Origin: an uncultured Flavobacteriaceae bacterium
GTDB taxonomy: Bacteria > Bacteroidota > Bacteroidia > Flavobacteriales > Flavobacteriaceae
Direction of reading: 5' to 3'
NCBI GenBank assembly: GCA_913062575.1
Contig: CAJXVT010000013.1
Location: 1-50,823 of the forward strand
Length of the DNA: 50,823 bases
The notes beneath the pieces were generated by a model. The model made no database searches and was not told where the DNA came from. It worked only from the letters and a program-made list of their open reading frames with translations. Made by a program: the position numbers and the translations under genes. Positions 1-8,832 of the stretch are shown here, piece after piece (within the stretch, counting starts at the first letter, position 1; each line of letters opens with the position of its first letter).

Positions 1-581
1 TTTATGTAAAAGTTGATGTATTTCTGAGTGCTATCATGAATCGGCGTGTAGCGTTCTTTATTTCCTTTTCCTAAAACTCTAATATATCCTTCATTAAAAA
101 ATAAATCAGACATTCTTAAGGTAATTAACTCGCTAACTCGCAACCCACAGCTATAGATAGTCTCAATAATTGTCCTGTTGCGTTCTCCTTGCGGATGACT
201 TAAATCGATTGCTGAAATTAGTTCATCAATTTCATGCTCTGATAATGTATCTGGTAGTTTTCTACCTATTTTAGGTGTTTCAATCAAATCTGTTGGATTA
301 TCAGAACGATAATCTTCAAAGATTAAATAATCAAAAAAGTTACGTAAACCTGAGATAATTCTAGATTGAGTACTTGGCTTTATCTCTTTAGAAATTTCGT
401 AAATAAAACGTTGAATTACTTGAAAATCAATATGTATTGCAGAAATTGTGATTTCGTTTTCTTCTAAAAATAGCATCAATTTATGAATGTCTCTTGTATA
501 ACTATCAATAGTGTTTTGAGAAAGCCCTCGTTCTATTTTTAAAAATAATTGATACTCTTTTATTGCGTGTTGCCATTTCAT
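1..581 (-). CDS. xerD: Tyrosine recombinase XerD-type, partial (C-terminus outside window)
   Basis: Reading the minus strand from the ATG at 581 gives 193 uninterrupted codons that run off the left edge, so only the C-terminal third is missing. Residues 1-90 form the SAM-like core-binding domain (phage_int_SAM type). The catalytic domain begins near residue 108 and contains the first catalytic arginine in GLRVSEL (Arg148) and the beta-hairpin lysine region VLGKGNKER (about 169-177). The HxxR and tyrosine motifs would lie beyond position 1. The family resolves chromosome dimers at dif together with XerC. The sequence is ordinary for the housekeeping enzyme of Flavobacteriaceae (about 298 residues) rather than a phage integrase, and no attachment site or phage gene is nearby. 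Confidence 0.9.
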   Translation of the reverse strand, partial: MKWQHAIKEYQLFLKIERGLSQNTIDSYTRDIHKLMLFLEENEITISAIHIDFQVIQRFIYEISKEIKPSTQSRIISGLRNFFDYLIFEDYRSDNPTDLIETPKIGRKLPDTLSEHEIDELISAIDLSHPQGERNRTIIETIYSCGLRVSELITLRMSDLFFNEGYIRVLGKGNKERYTPIHDSTQKYINFYI

Positions 582-643
582 ACCTTAACAAATGTTTAAG
601 TTATAATTATGATTTCTTATACAAGGGGAATTTAAGTTTTTTT

Positions 644-651
644 TATATTTG
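644..651 (+). promoter_or_regulatory. Putative -7 promoter element (TATATTTG)
   Basis: Exact match to the Bacteroidota -7 consensus TAnnTTTG, 30 nt before the ATG at 682. No clear TTTG -33 box is visible at the usual spacing, so the assignment rests on the -7 element and position. Confidence 0.45.
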
Positions 652-681
652 AAGTAATAAAAAAAATAAAAAAAAGGAATT

Positions 682-1212
682 ATGAAAAAAGTAGTATTAA
701 CCATTATTATGGTTGCGGTAGCGTATACGGCAAATTCTCAAAAGAATAATGGACAAACAGAAAAAGGAAAATTTTTAATAGACTTAAATACTCAGGTATT
801 TGGAGGTGGTGGTCTTCAAACAAACACAGGTTTTAGTTTTGTTCAATCAAATGGGTATTCTTCTTGGTCAGTAGGATTAGATGGTGGTTATTTTATAGCC
901 GATAATTTTGCGCTAAAAGCTGGTTTTGGCTATGCCGATAGTAGTCATGGAGGGAATTCTGTTTTTTCCTATAAAATAGGCGCTAAATATTATTTAAAAG
1001 GGAATATACCTTTTGAGGTAAATTTATCAGGTTCTAATGTTGACTTCCTAGTTGATAAGCCGTTGTCTTTGGGGTTGAGTGGGGGTTATGCTTTTTTTCT
1101 AGGCGATAAGTTAAGTATTGAACCTAAAATTAATTACTCAATACCAGTAAATAACAAATATATTCTTAAAGAATCTCTTTCTTTAGGGGTTAGTTTCTCA
1201 ATTCATTTATAG
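682..1212 (+). CDS. Small outer-membrane beta-barrel protein
   Basis: A 176-residue protein with a clear signal peptide (residues 1-19, cleavage after the NS of ANSQ). Alternating hydrophobic and polar strands rich in Gly, Tyr and Phe follow, and the protein ends in an amphipathic strand FSIHL. This fits the OmpA/OmpW-like 8-stranded barrel architecture (porin-family/'outer membrane beta-barrel' domain). The substrate is unknown. It is monocistronic: a TATATTTG element precedes it and a strong hairpin terminator follows 17 nt after the stop. The A-rich stretch directly before the ATG replaces a Shine-Dalgarno, as usual in this phylum. Confidence 0.75.
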   Translation: MKKVVLTIIMVAVAYTANSQKNNGQTEKGKFLIDLNTQVFGGGGLQTNTGFSFVQSNGYSSWSVGLDGGYFIADNFALKAGFGYADSSHGGNSVFSYKIGAKYYLKGNIPFEVNLSGSNVDFLVDKPLSLGLSGGYAFFLGDKLSIEPKINYSIPVNNKYILKESLSLGVSFSIHL

Positions 1213-1228
1213 AAATAATTTTATATTT

Positions 1229-1260
1229 AAAAAAAGGGAGCTATTTAGCTTCCTTTTTCT
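1229..1260 (+). terminator. Rho-independent terminator after the barrel gene
   Basis: GGGAGCT-ATTT-AGCTTCC stem (one G-T wobble) flanked by A5 and T5 runs, so the stem extends with A-T pairs. It separates the 682-1212 gene from aroQ, which starts 12 nt later. Confidence 0.75.
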
Positions 1261-1272
1261 ATTTTTACAAGT

Positions 1273-1686
1273 ATGAAACTAATCATTATTAACGGCCCTA
1301 ATTTAAACTTACTTGGTAAAAGAGAACCAGAAATTTATGGTTCTGATACCTTTGAAGATGTATTCAAAAGTTTGCAAACAAAATTTCCAACACTAGAATT
1401 ATCGTACTATCAATCTAATATAGAAGGAGAAATCATTGATAAACTACATGAAGTAGGTTTTGATTATGACGGAATTATTTTAAATGCAGCAGCATATACA
1501 CATACCTCAATCGGAATAGGAGATGCCGTAAAAGGCGTAGAAACACCAGTTGTTGAGGTGCATATTTCTAATGTGCATGCCAGAGAAGAATTTAGGCATA
1601 CAAGTTATATTGCTCCAAATGCAAAAGGTGTATTATTCGGGTTTGGAATCAAAGGCTATGAATTAGCAATTGAAAGTTTTTTATAG
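1273..1686 (+). CDS. aroQ: 3-dehydroquinate dehydratase, type II
   Basis: A 137-residue protein of the dodecameric type II dehydroquinase family, which removes water from 3-dehydroquinate in the shikimate pathway. Diagnostic features seen are the N-terminal NGPNLNLLGKREPEIYG with the catalytic-loop Arg and Tyr, QSNxEGEIID, the NAAAYTHTSIGI stretch, and VEVHISN containing the catalytic histidine region. The length matches the family (about 137-150). It lies between a terminator and a convergent regulator gene, and the last 6 nt of both genes overlap (1681-1686). Confidence 0.95.
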   Translation: MKLIIINGPNLNLLGKREPEIYGSDTFEDVFKSLQTKFPTLELSYYQSNIEGEIIDKLHEVGFDYDGIILNAAAYTHTSIGIGDAVKGVETPVVEVHISNVHAREEFRHTSYIAPNAKGVLFGFGIKGYELAIESFL

Positions 1687-2613
1687 TTTCATTTTCATTT
1701 TAATGTCAGAACGCTCATAATGAGAATCATGTTCCAACTCAACTTCTACAAAGCCTACTTTTTTATACAAGTTTATTGCTGGGACTAATGTTCTATGAGA
1801 ATATAAAGTAATGCTATCCCATTGTTGCTTTTTGGAAAACTCAATACAATAATTCATAAGTTTTTGACCAATTTTAAGCCCTTGATATTTGGGGGAGACG
1901 GCCATTTTACTTAACTCATAAAACTCATTTTGGTTGATAAGGGCAACAGTTCCTACAATTTCATTATTGTATTTTGAGAAAAAGATATATCCTCCCTTGT
2001 CAATGATATGTTTTTCTGGGTTACTCAGTACCTTTTTATCATAAGGCTCTACATAAAAATATTTCTCAAGCCATTCTACATTTAAGTTGTAAAATTCAGC
2101 TGCATATTCGTTTTTGTAATTAACTATTTCTATGTTTTCTTTTAATTGATCCATAATTCTATTATAAAGTGGATATTCTTTTTGTTTTGACTCAGTTTGT
2201 CTAATATGTTCCATAAAACTTGTAGGTTCATTATTGGTAATTGATGATAATTGTTCTTCAATAATTTTCCAAATTGGCTGTAGCTTTATTAATATTGTCG
2301 TTCCCTTTTTTGATAATGCTAGATTTTTTTTTCTTTTATCTTTCTTGTCAGTAATCGTTTTTAATAATCTTCTTTTCTCTAAATTATGAATGAACTGAGT
2401 TACTGCTGGTTGACTTATATTTAACATAGAGGCAATTTCACCAACACATATTTCTTTTTCATCAGAAATTGTTTTAAATACTGGCATTAACGAAGGTTCA
2501 AAATCAATACCTAAATGTTTGTAAATTTTTTTTACATCTTTCATTAAGCTGTCACTTAACCTTTTTAATCTTGATCCAAATGCTAACTCTTGGAATTGCT
2601 GTAATTTATCCAT
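1681..2613 (-). CDS. MarR-family regulator fused to GNAT acetyltransferase
   Basis: A 310-residue fusion. Residues about 1-145 are a MarR winged helix (helix-turn-helix around EIASMLNISQPAVTQFIHNLEKR, then the wing KTITDKKDKRKKN). Residues about 155-310 are a GNAT domain with the acetyl-CoA pyrophosphate loop QGLKIGQKL and the VxLYSHRTLVPAINLYKKVGF motif. Such bifunctional proteins are common in Bacteroidota, and their regulatory ligand and acetyl acceptor are generally unknown. The gene stands alone, convergent with aroQ, and has a perfect palindrome over its predicted start region, suggesting autoregulation (inference). Confidence 0.88.
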   Translation of the reverse strand: MDKLQQFQELAFGSRLKRLSDSLMKDVKKIYKHLGIDFEPSLMPVFKTISDEKEICVGEIASMLNISQPAVTQFIHNLEKRRLLKTITDKKDKRKKNLALSKKGTTILIKLQPIWKIIEEQLSSITNNEPTSFMEHIRQTESKQKEYPLYNRIMDQLKENIEIVNYKNEYAAEFYNLNVEWLEKYFYVEPYDKKVLSNPEKHIIDKGGYIFFSKYNNEIVGTVALINQNEFYELSKMAVSPKYQGLKIGQKLMNYCIEFSKKQQWDSITLYSHRTLVPAINLYKKVGFVEVELEHDSHYERSDIKMKMKL

Positions 2614-2623
2614 TTTAGTTTAT

Positions 2624-2635
2624 ATAAGTGCTTAT
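2624..2635. promoter_or_regulatory. Candidate MarR operator palindrome
   Basis: ATAAG-TG-CTTAT is a perfect inverted repeat 11 nt upstream of the MarR-GNAT start codon. It sits just downstream of the TATATTTG element, where transcription should begin. MarR proteins usually bind such short palindromes, so it is likely a self-repression site (inference). Confidence 0.5.
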
Positions 2636-2636
2636 G

Positions 2637-2644
2637 CAAATATA
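2637..2644 (-). promoter_or_regulatory. Putative -7 element for the MarR-GNAT gene
   Basis: On the minus strand this reads TATATTTG, an exact TAnnTTTG match. A TTG lies about 15 nt upstream, a little closer than the usual 17-19. The start site would fall inside the adjacent palindrome. Confidence 0.5.
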
Positions 2645-2683
2645 TAAAAATATGTCATTCAATTTAATAAGTTGAGAAAAAAA

Positions 2684-4378
2684 TTAAATTTTAGAATCTA
2701 TGATAGCCATCATTTCTTCTTCTAATTGAATAGTTTTTTTGTAGATGTGTTTGGCCTTTGCTAATATGTCGTTAGCAAATACAGTGTCTTTAATGTCTTT
2801 AGCATTGATTCTCACATTAAAATATGCTCCTATTACGGCTGTTCTAGCACAGAGTGCTCCGACACCAGAATCAGAAAGAGAATTTTGCAGGCCATCTTTA
2901 GCCATTGCCAGCATAACTTCCATAGAGTTATAAGCTGTTTCCATTACTTTAAACGGAATTTCAGTTGCATATTTTGTGGCATTTTCAATTGCTTTTTTTC
3001 TTATACTTTTTTCTTCTTCAGAAGATTTTGGCAATCTAAATCCGTCAATAATTTTATTAAAAGCATTGGTATCTTCATCAACCAAAAACAACAACTCATT
3101 TTTATATGCCTGTCCTTTCTGTGCCCAATCCGAATAGAATTCCCATTTCTCATCCCAACCTGCTTTATGAGCTGATAAATTAGCAACCATTGTTCCTAAA
3201 GAAACTCCTAGTGCACCAACATAGGCAGAAATACTTCCGCCTCCAGGGGCCATTGACTCAGAAGCTGTTTCATCTGCAAAGCCTTTAACAGTAAAGTCAA
3301 TCAGCTTTTTGTCAGCATTGGCATTCATTACATATTCTATAATTCGTTCTTGAGGATTGAAAGGCTTTAAGTCATCTAATCCTAAAGATTTTATAGAGAT
3401 TTTTATTTTTTCACTTTCACTAATTCCTAAAGAACGCTCTTGTTTTGTCAGGAAATAATCGGCAGCATCTAACATTGCTTGCAAAGGAACCAAGCCAACT
3501 AATTCAGAGCCTGTAACTCTTAATCCACGACTTGTAGCTGATGTTACTGTTTCATCAAAAGCTTCATGCATAGAAGTGATACTGATATTTGTAAGATTGT
3601 ATGAAATTTGTGCAATTCCGTATTCTTCAATAAACCAACCAATTCCTTTTACTGCTTTTAACTTTCCTGGAACTCTAACAGGCTCACCATTTTTATCCAA
3701 TACTTTTTTTCCGGTAATCGGATTTCCTTCTCGAAGTACTCTTCCGGCTTCACGAACATCAAAAGCAATAGCATTTGCACGTCGAGTAGAAGTTGAGTTT
3801 AAATTTACATTGTATGCAATTAAGAAATCACGAGCAGAAATTGCGGTAACTCCAGAGGTGGTTATTTGTTTATTGTATTCTGAAGGGCCAAAATCAGGTT
3901 TCCATTGTGGATTAGCTAATTTATCTTTTAAGCCTTCATATTCTCCAGAACGTACCGTTGCTAAATTTTTTCTCTCATTAGAAGAAGCAGCATTTTCATA
4001 ATAATAACCCGAAATGCCTAGCTCATCACCAACACGTTTTCCTAATTTATGAGCAAAGGTTGCTGTCTCTTCCATAGAAATATTTGCAATTGGAACAAGT
4101 GGACAAACATCAGTAGCACCAAAACGAGGATGCTCTCCAGTTTGTTTACTCATATCTATTAATTCAGAAGCTTTTTTGATCAATTTAAAAGCGGCTTCAA
4201 TAACTAAATGAGGTTCGCCAACAAATGTAATTACAGTTCTGTTAGTTGTATTTCCAGGGTCAACATCTAGTAGTTTTACACCTTCAACAGTCTTTACAAT
4301 ATTAGCAATTTCGTTTATTTTTTGTAAATCTCTACCTTCACTAATATTTGGTACACATTCTATAAGTTGTTTGTTCAT
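2684..4378 (-). CDS. ftcD: Bifunctional glutamate formimidoyltransferase / formimidoyl-THF cyclodeaminase
   Basis: A 564-residue protein for the last steps of the formiminoglutamate branch of histidine degradation. It transfers the formimino group to tetrahydrofolate, then releases ammonia to give methenyl-THF. Residues 1-~300 are the formiminotransferase N- and C-subdomains (CVPNISEGRD; GEHPRFGATD with the catalytic His83 region). Residues ~355-564 are the helical cyclodeaminase domain (MAPGGGSISA loop, LSDSGVGALCA). The domain order and length match the vertebrate-type fusion also found in Bacteroidota. No other hut gene is in the window, so it appears as a single-gene unit with its own promoter. 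Confidence 0.95.
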   Translation of the reverse strand: MNKQLIECVPNISEGRDLQKINEIANIVKTVEGVKLLDVDPGNTTNRTVITFVGEPHLVIEAAFKLIKKASELIDMSKQTGEHPRFGATDVCPLVPIANISMEETATFAHKLGKRVGDELGISGYYYENAASSNERKNLATVRSGEYEGLKDKLANPQWKPDFGPSEYNKQITTSGVTAISARDFLIAYNVNLNSTSTRRANAIAFDVREAGRVLREGNPITGKKVLDKNGEPVRVPGKLKAVKGIGWFIEEYGIAQISYNLTNISITSMHEAFDETVTSATSRGLRVTGSELVGLVPLQAMLDAADYFLTKQERSLGISESEKIKISIKSLGLDDLKPFNPQERIIEYVMNANADKKLIDFTVKGFADETASESMAPGGGSISAYVGALGVSLGTMVANLSAHKAGWDEKWEFYSDWAQKGQAYKNELLFLVDEDTNAFNKIIDGFRLPKSSEEEKSIRKKAIENATKYATEIPFKVMETAYNSMEVMLAMAKDGLQNSLSDSGVGALCARTAVIGAYFNVRINAKDIKDTVFANDILAKAKHIYKKTIQLEEEMMAIIDSKI

Positions 4379-4400
4379 TGGAGTTTAAGTTTGATGTTCT

Positions 4401-4408
4401 CAAATGTA
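4401..4408 (-). promoter_or_regulatory. Putative -7 element for ftcD
   Basis: TACATTTG on the minus strand, 22 nt upstream of the ftcD ATG, matches TAnnTTTG. No convincing -33 box. Confidence 0.45.
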
Positions 4409-4474
4409 AAGTTTTCAGTGAAATAAATAATAAATATTTTTAAAAAATGATTCTTAAGAAATCGTTAAAAAAGG

Positions 4475-4482
4475 TATATTTG
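4475..4482 (+). promoter_or_regulatory. Putative promoter of the polysaccharide operon
   Basis: TATATTTG, an exact TAnnTTTG match, 25 nt before the ATG of the ABC permease. Intergenic gaps through the following 20 kb are at most about 65 nt and genes often overlap, so this may drive much of the locus. Confidence 0.5.
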
Positions 4483-4507
4483 TTTTTCACATTAATGTAG
4501 ATGATTT

Positions 4508-5353
4508 ATGGAACAAAAGTGGCTTTTTGTAATTTCCCCTAAAACGAAGCTCATTGACCTAAACTTAAAAGAAGTTTGGCAGTATCGCGATTTGTTGATG
4601 CTATTTGTAAAACGGGATGTGATTACTTTATACAAACAAACAATATTAGGGCCTCTTTGGTATCTAATTCAACCTTTATTTACTTCTATAATTTTTACAT
4701 TGGTTTTTAATAATGTTGCAGGAATACAAACAGGTGGAATTCCTCCGTTTTTATTCAATTTAGCAGGAATCACTATTTGGAATTATTTCAAAGAATGTTT
4801 AACTGCAACTTCAGATACCTTTAAAAAGAATGAACAAATTTTTGGTAAAGTGTATTTCCCAAGAATAATAATGCCAATGTCTATTGTTGTCTCTAATTTA
4901 CTGAAATTTGGAATACAAATTTTGGTTTTTATTGCTTTCTATATTTATTTTATAACTACTGGACATGATTTGATAGTTAGCAAATATATTTTCCTTTTTC
5001 CTGTACTTGTTTTATGTATGGGGATGTTAGGATTGGGGTTAGGAATGATTATTTCATCAATGGTTACCAAATATAGAGATTTAACTTTCTTAGTGAGTTT
5101 TGGAGTTCAGTTATTAATGTATATTTCATTAGTTGTTTTACCGCTGTCTTTATTTCAAGAAAAAGGATTTGAATGGGCTGTAAAATATAATCCAATGGCT
5201 TACATTGTCGAATCTGGACGTTTTATGATCTTAAATGAAGGATCAGTTTCTCAATTTGGTGTAATTTATACATCAATTTTTTCTATTGCTGTTTTATTAT
5301 TGGGAATTGTGATTTTTAATAAAACAGAAAAAACTTTTATAGATACCATATAG
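4508..5353 (+). CDS. wzm: Polysaccharide ABC exporter permease (Wzm/TagG type)
   Basis: A 281-residue ABC-2 permease with six predicted membrane segments and the N-terminal amphipathic LWQYRDLLMLFVKRDVITLYKQT-type region typical of Wzm/KpsM/TagG exporters. Two copies would pair with the ATPase encoded next door to move an undecaprenol-linked glycan across the inner membrane. It is the first gene of the locus, and its stop codon abuts the start of the ATPase gene (TAG-TG-ATG junction), so the two are translationally linked. The symbol follows the O-antigen nomenclature; a teichoic-acid role is excluded by the lineage. Confidence 0.88.
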   Translation: MEQKWLFVISPKTKLIDLNLKEVWQYRDLLMLFVKRDVITLYKQTILGPLWYLIQPLFTSIIFTLVFNNVAGIQTGGIPPFLFNLAGITIWNYFKECLTATSDTFKKNEQIFGKVYFPRIIMPMSIVVSNLLKFGIQILVFIAFYIYFITTGHDLIVSKYIFLFPVLVLCMGMLGLGLGMIISSMVTKYRDLTFLVSFGVQLLMYISLVVLPLSLFQEKGFEWAVKYNPMAYIVESGRFMILNEGSVSQFGVIYTSIFSIAVLLLGIVIFNKTEKTFIDTI

Positions 5354-5355
5354 TG

Positions 5356-6609
5356 ATGAAAGACGATATTATTTTAAAAGTAGAAAATGTATCTAAGCAA
5401 TATAGACTTGGTACTATTGGTACCGGAACTATTAGTCATGATTTTAATCGTTTTTTAGCAAGAATCAGAGGGAAAGAAGACCCGTATCTGAAAATTGGAG
5501 AAACGAATGATAGGTCTTCTAAAGGTAAATCAGAGTATGTTTGGGCACTAAAAGATATCAATTTTGAAGTAAAGCGTGGAGAGATTTTAGGAATTATTGG
5601 AAAAAATGGAGCAGGTAAATCTACATTGCTAAAAATATTATCAAAAGTTACTGGTCCAACAACTGGATCTATTAAATCTAGAGGTCGAATCGCTTCTTTG
5701 TTAGAAGTTGGTACAGGTTTTCATCCAGAAATGACAGGAAAAGAGAATATCTTCTTAAATGGAGCTATCCTTGGAATGACTAAAAAAGAAATTTCATCTA
5801 AATTAAATGAAATTGTAGAATTTTCTGGTTGTGAACGTTATATTGATACGCCTGTAAAAAGATATTCTAGCGGAATGAAAGTCCGTTTGGCATTTGCTGT
5901 AGCAGCATTTTTAGAGCCAGATATTTTAGTAGTTGATGAGGTATTAGCTGTTGGTGACGCAGAGTTTCAGAAGAAAGCCATTGGTAAAATGAAAGATATC
6001 TCTTCTCAAGGTGGACGTACAGTATTGTTTGTTAGTCATGATATGAATGCCATTAAAAGTCTGTGTTCTCGGTTGGTAATTTTAAAGAACGGAACAATTA
6101 AATTTGTTGGAGCTGTAGAGCAAGGAATTCAGAATTACTTGTACACTTCGGAAAATTTTAATGCAAGAACATTTATTAAAAATGATATTCAAATAGTCTC
6201 TGCTACAATTGGAGTTAGTAGTAGTTCACAAGAAGTTATTGAAGTATTTAAACCATTGGATATTTATGTTAAATTAAGTTTTAAAAAAGAAATTCCAAGT
6301 GATTTTAAAATGGAATTATTTTTTAATGACTTATTTGGGCAACCAATAAGTACAGTTTCATCCTGGTTAAATTCTATGGCTATAACTCCAAAGAATAGTG
6401 AATTAAACGTGCATATCAAATTGTTAAATGGGCTGTCTTTTAATGAAGGTGAATATTCAATTTCTTTACGAACATTTACATCTGTAACAACAGATTTTGA
6501 AGATGTGTTACAGTTTAGTGTAATTAATTCGAAGTATACAGGGTATAAATTCCCTTTGAAACCCATTCATGGTAAAGTGTATTTGCCAAATACTTGGGAA
6601 GTTAAATAA
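5356..6609 (+). CDS. wzt: Polysaccharide ABC exporter ATPase with C-terminal carbohydrate-binding domain (Wzt)
   Basis: A 417-residue ATPase partner of Wzm. It shows Walker A GKNGAGKST (about 83-91), signature YSSGMKV (about 170-176), Walker B ILVVDE (about 190-195) and the H-loop histidine in FVSHD. The last ~150 residues (270-417) form an extra beta-rich domain as in Wzt proteins of E. coli O8/O9a, where this domain recognises the capped chain end before export. An in-frame GTG at 5353 overlaps the wzm stop; I prefer the ATG at 5356. The extension implies that chain termination or recognition is built into the export step here (inference from the family). Confidence 0.9.
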   Translation: MKDDIILKVENVSKQYRLGTIGTGTISHDFNRFLARIRGKEDPYLKIGETNDRSSKGKSEYVWALKDINFEVKRGEILGIIGKNGAGKSTLLKILSKVTGPTTGSIKSRGRIASLLEVGTGFHPEMTGKENIFLNGAILGMTKKEISSKLNEIVEFSGCERYIDTPVKRYSSGMKVRLAFAVAAFLEPDILVVDEVLAVGDAEFQKKAIGKMKDISSQGGRTVLFVSHDMNAIKSLCSRLVILKNGTIKFVGAVEQGIQNYLYTSENFNARTFIKNDIQIVSATIGVSSSSQEVIEVFKPLDIYVKLSFKKEIPSDFKMELFFNDLFGQPISTVSSWLNSMAITPKNSELNVHIKLLNGLSFNEGEYSISLRTFTSVTTDFEDVLQFSVINSKYTGYKFPLKPIHGKVYLPNTWEVK

Positions 6610-6634
6610 AGGCAGAAATTAGTAAGTTATAAAA

Positions 6635-7663
6635 ATGAGAAAAGGTGCAAATCCGGAAAAAGAGAACTTTAATATTCTTATAAAGAATTATCATAGAATC
6701 ATTATACCTATTTACATACCCCATTTTGAAGGGTACTTTTCAGATTCATTTGAAATTCTTAAACTATGTATCCAATCACTGCTATTAACGGTTCATGATA
6801 AAACAAGAATAACTCTTTATAACAATGCGTCACATCCTTTGGTAAAAGAATACATTGATGAGTTGTATAAAAAAGAGGATTATATTGATCAAGTTTTTCA
6901 TTCGAAAGAAAACTTAGGTAAAATAAATGCATATTTGTCGGCAGCAAAAAGTAATGTTGAACCTTTGATAACAGTTACCGATGCGGATGTTTTTTTTAAA
7001 AATAATTGGCAGTCAAGTGTAGAGAAAATATTTATAGATTTTAAGGAAGCAGGGATGGTAAGTCCTGTTCCATCAAGCAAAGCATTTAAGAGTTTTGTTG
7101 ATGCAAATTGGTATTATGGATTTTTTAAAGGGAAAATTCGGTTTAAAGATGTAGAAGACCCTGAAGGGTTGAAAAACTTTGATGAAAGTTTAGGGAATGT
7201 GAAACCATTATATGATGCTATTCATTTGAAACAGTATATGGTTTTGAGTAATAAAAAAAATGAAGCGGTAATGGGATGTGGCCATTTTTTGGCAACATTG
7301 AGGCGTGAGGTTTTTGATAAAGGCCCTAATGAGCCTTCATATATTAAAATCCATGGAGGTATAGAAAATAAATTTATTGATTTACCAAATGAGAAATTAG
7401 GGTTTTTAAGACTTGCTACCAAAAAAAATTATGCATTTCATTTAGGGAATACAGTAGAAGGATGGATGTATGAAGAGTTTCATAAAATCACAAAAAGTAA
7501 TGAGAAACCATTTGAAGCAGAAGATTTTGCAAACTATAAGAAATACAATTTTGTTCAATTAAAAATAGGTGGTGTTTTAAGTAGAATACTATTGTCTTCT
7601 TTTATAAAAGGCAAATATTTTGAAAAGATAGGTTTGAAATCAACTAGCCCCGAAAAGTATTAA
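6635..7663 (+). CDS. GT-A glycosyltransferase (GT2-like)
   Basis: A 342-residue predicted cytoplasmic glycosyltransferase. It has a GT-A Rossmann-like N-terminus (RIIIPIYIP), an LYNNAS stretch, and a DxD-type metal/nucleotide site in TDADVFF near residue 115. A second domain, less conserved, ends in a hydrophobic helix near residue 320 (LSRILLSSFI), which could associate with the membrane. Donor and acceptor sugars cannot be read from sequence. It lies 25 nt after wzt and about 65 nt before the next transferase, so it belongs to the same transcription unit. Confidence 0.75.
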   Translation: MRKGANPEKENFNILIKNYHRIIIPIYIPHFEGYFSDSFEILKLCIQSLLLTVHDKTRITLYNNASHPLVKEYIDELYKKEDYIDQVFHSKENLGKINAYLSAAKSNVEPLITVTDADVFFKNNWQSSVEKIFIDFKEAGMVSPVPSSKAFKSFVDANWYYGFFKGKIRFKDVEDPEGLKNFDESLGNVKPLYDAIHLKQYMVLSNKKNEAVMGCGHFLATLRREVFDKGPNEPSYIKIHGGIENKFIDLPNEKLGFLRLATKKNYAFHLGNTVEGWMYEEFHKITKSNEKPFEAEDFANYKKYNFVQLKIGGVLSRILLSSFIKGKYFEKIGLKSTSPEKY

Positions 7664-7728
7664 AAATAAGTTTAGTACTAATTAGTATTTTATCATCTTG
7701 TGTTAAAAATGAATTTTAAATAAATAAA

Positions 7729-8832
7729 ATGAAAACTAGAAATAATGTTTTGATTTCTCACATAGGAATTCCGAGTGATGTAATTGGTAGTTGGAATGTT
7801 TTATTTACAAATTTAATTGATAGTGATACTTCCATTTTTACTCATATTATTTCACCTATTACGGTGAGAAAAGTTGATAATATCAATCATATTATAGTGA
7901 ATGAACCAACTTTTGCTACTTATAAAATTGGAAAGATTATCAAGTTTTATAAAAATAGAGTTTATTGGCAGGCTTTAAAAAAAATATTAATTGAAAATAC
8001 AGCAACTGTAACTGTTGTAAATGTTATAGATAATATTGGGGTTTTATTAGCAATTGATTTTTTGTCAAAACAAGAGGGATTCAGAAATAAATTACATATT
8101 AATTTTTTCTTACATGGTTATAATTTTGGAAATCATGTAGAAAAAACTAAAATTTATAATTCAATAGATACGTTAATCCTTTTGACTAATTTATCTTATA
8201 TAAATCAAATTAAAAACAATCATGCTATTCCATGTGAAGTGAAATTATTACGTAATGGTATCGATTCAGCTGTATTTTACCCATTGGAACAGTTACAAAA
8301 ATCAAATCTTAGAAAAAATTTAAATTTGAAAAGTGGTAAAAAATATTTTTTATGGGTTTCTCAAGATAGGCCTAAAAAAGGGCTGAAAATTGTTTTAAAA
8401 GCTTGGAGGAAATTGACATTGAATAACCCTAATATAGAGTTAATTGTTATTGGGACACATAGTGAAATTAAAGAAAAACAAGTTATTTGGATAGAAAGAA
8501 TGAAAAATATTAATTTGGCAAAATATTATCAAGCTACTGATTATTATTTATTTTCTACTTTATGTCATGAAGGACATCCTTTAAGTTTAACAGAAGCTTT
8601 AAAGTGTGGAGCAAAATGTTTGGCCTCTAATATAGATCCAATTTCTGAAGTTTTGCATGAGGGGAATTTAGGGATATTAGTGGATAATCCGAATTTTGTA
8701 AGTAGTTGGATTAATTCTATAAATTATGCTTTGAATAATGACATAGATTTTAATAAAGAGAATGTGGATTTGTTAAAACTGTATGATTTTGATCAATGGT
8801 CGAAAGAAATAAAAATGATATTTAATGAATAG
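7729..8832 (+). CDS. GT4-family glycosyltransferase
   Basis: A 367-residue GT-B enzyme of the retaining GT4 family. The C-terminal half has the LRNGIDSAVFYP hinge region, VSQDRPKKGL, and the EGHPLSLTEAL motif (EX7E type) with acidic residues that contact the donor phosphate. The N-terminal acceptor domain is diverged. It overlaps neuB by 8 nt (8825-8832), so its product may be coupled to nonulosonate use, although transferases for CMP-sialic acid are not GT4; a UDP- or GDP-sugar donor is expected. Confidence 0.82.
   Translation: MKTRNNVLISHIGIPSDVIGSWNVLFTNLIDSDTSIFTHIISPITVRKVDNINHIIVNEPTFATYKIGKIIKFYKNRVYWQALKKILIENTATVTVVNVIDNIGVLLAIDFLSKQEGFRNKLHINFFLHGYNFGNHVEKTKIYNSIDTLILLTNLSYINQIKNNHAIPCEVKLLRNGIDSAVFYPLEQLQKSNLRKNLNLKSGKKYFLWVSQDRPKKGLKIVLKAWRKLTLNNPNIELIVIGTHSEIKEKQVIWIERMKNINLAKYYQATDYYLFSTLCHEGHPLSLTEALKCGAKCLASNIDPISEVLHEGNLGILVDNPNFVSSWINSINYALNNDIDFNKENVDLLKLYDFDQWSKEIKMIFNE

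Noticed and set aside
1..581. Mobile-element integrase reading of the left-edge recombinase
   Set aside because: Sequence, length and neighbours match the chromosomal XerD; no att site or phage genes are nearby.
7664..7728. Palindrome TTAGTACTAA in the gap between two glycosyltransferases
   Set aside because: Ten nucleotides in AT-rich sequence; no second copy or placement near a promoter motif.
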